Positions 61,050 through 64,000 of a DNA stretch of 64,000 bases are shown piece after piece. Within the stretch, counting starts at the first letter, position 1; every line of letters begins with the position of its first letter. Below the pieces are notes generated by a model, which ran no database searches, had not been told where the DNA came from, and worked only from the letters and a program-made list of their open reading frames with translations. The stretch is from Brachypodius melanocephalos. Taxonomy: Eukaryota > Chordata > Aves > Passeriformes > Pycnonotidae. The position numbers were made by a program, and so were the translations under genes. The stretch spans positions 3,183,094 to 3,247,093 of the forward strand of contig VZSR01003806.1 of NCBI GenBank assembly GCA_013398615.1. The letters are read 5' to 3'.

Positions 61050-64000
61050 AATTTTATAAAGTTTTTTTTTTATCTACATAATATCTACAAAGTACTTCTG
61101 TATCTCCACTGAAACTTTTACTAGCTTCATGCAAAGAAATTACCTACCTTGTTGGTTTGTGTCATCAAACTTACTCACTTTGGAACTTTCAATCCTCTCT
61201 TGGCATATTTTCAAAGGCACCAGAATGGCTCAGTTGGCTGGCACTGCAAGAGGATGGGTGTCCTATTCCTGCAGGAACACCCAATATGGAGCAGCAGAAA
61301 TGCCAGGGTGACCAAAGCTGCTGTTGTTTCTCAATTGCCTAAAAAAAAGCTAAATCTGAACCTAGAAAACACTGCTCTGGTAATATTCACTAGGAGTGCT
61401 GTTTTGATGACTTAACACAGTCATATTAACAAATTATACTGACAAAATCATGATACTTTTTTCCACCTTTTCATAGTTTGGGAAATTATATTAAGCTCTA
61501 CCAACAAATACTCTCAAAATGAAAAGACTAAGCCCAAGGGGATCTGACAGGACAAGGAGGAAATATTGTACTGATGTTTGGGATAATTTAGTGATCCCCT
61601 TGGCATGGTTTGCTGTGATATTTTAACATACAACAAATGCATATAATTTCCTCATTGAGTAGGCAGGAAATGAATGATATATTATTACTGCTGTGAATTC
61701 AGTCTGTAAGTGGAGGTGCAATGGGCATACTTAGATGGTGTCATCCTCTTCAATCACCGGCTATCAGGCACTAAATAGAAAGTAATAAGCACTTCACTAG
61801 CTCTTTTGTTCTCTGTAGACTATTAAGCCTTGAAGGGAAGGACCAAACCTCAGACATACCTGTGAGGCAGGAGAGTATTTTCTGTTTATTGGTATATAAA
61901 TCCCAGGGAGTGTCTGATGTTTGCACTAGCTGGGGGGATGCCTCCTGTACATATGATTTTCTGAAAGCTAATTTGAGTGTCTCTGCCTGACCCAGCATGA
62001 ATGTGTGCCCTAGCCCAGGCAGTCCCAGCTGTGGTTAAAGGGTGGTATGGGGTCTCTTGAGGGCAGAAAATCCTCTCCTGTTCATCATTAGTCACTGAGC
62101 ATCCTCACTCAGCCATACCCTGGGCAGGGCAAAGAAAGACTTCATTTAATGCCCACCCCACACACTGGGGCTAAAGGTACCCTTTAAACTATTTAGCAGG
62201 AAGGCAAATGGAGTCACCTGCTCTGCTCTGCTTCCAGCAGTGCTCCACAGCCCCCAGTAGAGCTTTGCTTTTTGTTCAATCACTTACAACTATGCAAAAG
62301 GGCAGAAAGCCCCCACAAGTATGTAGAAGGGAGTAAAAGGTTACTCCCACACTGCATTTCTTTGCACAAGCTACAATATTTAGAGTGTGATGAGTCTGCT
62401 GACTGCAGCTCAACATTTTTACATTGACAGTCAGTATTTCTGCCAGAGCATTGCCTACAGCTGATCCAAAAGAATGAGATTCAGGGATTTATTTCTCCAC
62501 ACAGGAAAAAAAAAACCCAAACATGGTTTTACTACTATTTACTGAAAGCTGTCCCATAGATCTTCCAAGGTATAGAAAAGTCTAACTGCTACTAATAGAG
62601 GATTTGGGTGTTTCAGATATCCAGAGGTTTCAGACAGCATCTTCAAAACTGAATATCTGGGATTACTTGAATCCATAGTAAGAATCAGGCCAGTTCTTTC
62701 CTGGTGTTGAGTGACAGAAGTCTTTCCAGCACTCTTTCCAAGATGGTGACATCTGGAATTGTTCAGCAGCTTTTAATTCCATCTCCATTAGGTGTCTAAA
62801 AATGGATTTTAAAAAATAGTATCTACCTCTGATCATACTTTTTTCCTTCCTTACATATGCTAAAACAACCCTCCCTTGTGCTCCCATTTATGGATAAACC
62901 CAGGAAGTTTTCAGAAGAAATAGAGAATTTGATTGAAGTGGGTCACGCCGTTGTTTTCATTATGTCAGGTCCCTAATACAAAGCTGAGAGTAATAGTAAC
63001 AATACTTTATAGTTTGTGCCTTTTACTCAGGATTCTCAAAAAGCATTTCTGAAACATTGAGCCAAGTAAAGAATGTAACTCATCTACTCATATTTGGAAG
63101 GCTTCTGCTAGGTAAGTAGTATACCAGTTTTACAAGTGAATGAACTGAGGTTTGGTAAGAGTCACATAACAGAACCAAAATTTAAACTGGAGATAAATTC
63201 CTGCAGTAATAAATAAATAAATAAACACTTTGTATTTTGTTTTTGTCACCTGAAATTTTCAATCTCTGATGTTTGTTTATTTGATTTGCTTTCTTCCTAG
63301 GACTAAGGCAAGCATTTTTCTAGGTTTGATTAGATTTAGATCTCTCTCTTGTTCCAGCTTTCTGAGGAAGCAAAATGAGGTGCTTTATAATACTGAGGAT
63401 CTGATTGCACTGCTTTTCTCCAGCCTTGGTTTCAATTACCCTTTTTTTTTTCAGCTTCTTTTTAACATTTCTCACTTGTCTTGCTCTTGTGCTTTGCCTC
63501 TGGAAGGCCGTGTCTCCATGTGCTGCCAGGTGCACCCATGTCAGGGGCTACTATGTGAGGAATTGCCCTGGGCTATGCTGTGTCTGTCTGACAGACTGCA
63601 GGATTGGGGTGCTTTCTGTGGGAACTGAACTGCAGGGAAGGCGTGTCTGGTGCATAACTCTGCAATCAGCAGCGCAGGTCCATTACAAAATCTTGGAGGT
63701 CAGGAGATCTGCTTTGCAGACCTAGACCTGCAGACCTTTAAAAAAACAGATTCCCTGTCCTTCTAGTTTTTACAAGAATGAAAAACCAACCAAACAAACA
63801 TCTAATTGTATCACCAGAAAAAAAAGTATTTTTTACCAATTGAGTGATTCTAGAGAAAAAATATATACAGAAGAATTGCTCATCCATGTGGGGTTTATTT
63901 AATGGGGGTTTTTTTCCCTCATATAATCCTGTGCCATTCCAAACACAGATCAACATTTAAGGAAAAATGGGGCCACACAAAGCTCTAGGATCTACAGTTT
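61050..64000. other. Intergenic, no gene recognised
   Basis: About 3 kb with no recognised exon. It contains an (AAAT)n microsatellite near 63208-63226 and a short A-run with CCC at 62509-62518. Confidence 0.45.
63208..63226. repeat. (AAAT)n microsatellite
   Basis: About five AAAT units (AATAAATAAATAAATAAAC). Confidence 0.85.

Noticed and set aside
60734..61112. Frames crossing the second gap
   Set aside because: They contain N and lie inside an LTR.
1..64000. tRNA, rRNA, CRISPR or bacterial-type operons
   Set aside because: None of the expected structures was seen. The tandem repeats found are microsatellite-like or LTR-internal, with no spaced identical repeats.

Overview
The window is nuclear DNA from a bird, most likely a passerine. 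The evidence is one recognisable vertebrate gene with GT-AG introns, many CR1 LINE fragments carrying the avian 3' end (TCATAGAATGGTTTGGGTTGG-like, read in antisense), and avian-type ERV LTRs. Two 100-N runs (3116-3215 and 60894-60993) mark assembly gaps. Bird is well supported; passerine is a weaker inference from the LTR families. Nothing prokaryotic is present.

Layout. At 1-7200 is the 3' part of ERICH1 on the + strand: a large internal coding exon at 650-1027 and the terminal coding exon at 6969-7042, with poly(A) signals after the stop. The exon expected between them was not found; an assembly gap and an ERV LTR lie in that intron. From 7.2 to 64 kb I recognise no conserved protein-coding gene. 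In mammals TDRP lies downstream of ERICH1 in the same direction, but I could not find its exons here.

The intergenic part is a retroelement landscape. CR1 fragments occur at 9.09, 9.28, 14.6-15.6, 20.85-21.66, 28.13, 41.78 and 58.6 kb (minus strand), and at 29.75 and 42.57-43.52 kb (plus strand). LTRs occur at 2.70 kb (+), 12.36-13.0 kb (-), 17.30-18.91 kb (-, one LTR nested inside another), 47.77-48.19 kb (+, with a perfect 6-bp target duplication) and 60.6-61.05 kb (-, broken by the second gap).

The most interesting unexplained signals are: (1) a possible unannotated three-exon small-protein gene or lncRNA at 31.15-33.9 kb, with splice sites, a TATA-like box, a Kozak ATG and a poly(A) signal; (2) an isolated CpG-rich island at 50.49-51.07 kb between an AT-rich block and an A/C-only tract; (3) a perfect 20-bp-stem, 3-nt-loop hairpin at 42310-42352; (4) the near absence of the glutamate-rich repeat in the ERICH1 exon; and (5) a series of A/C-only tracts, all on the same strand. 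No complete novel system could be demonstrated.
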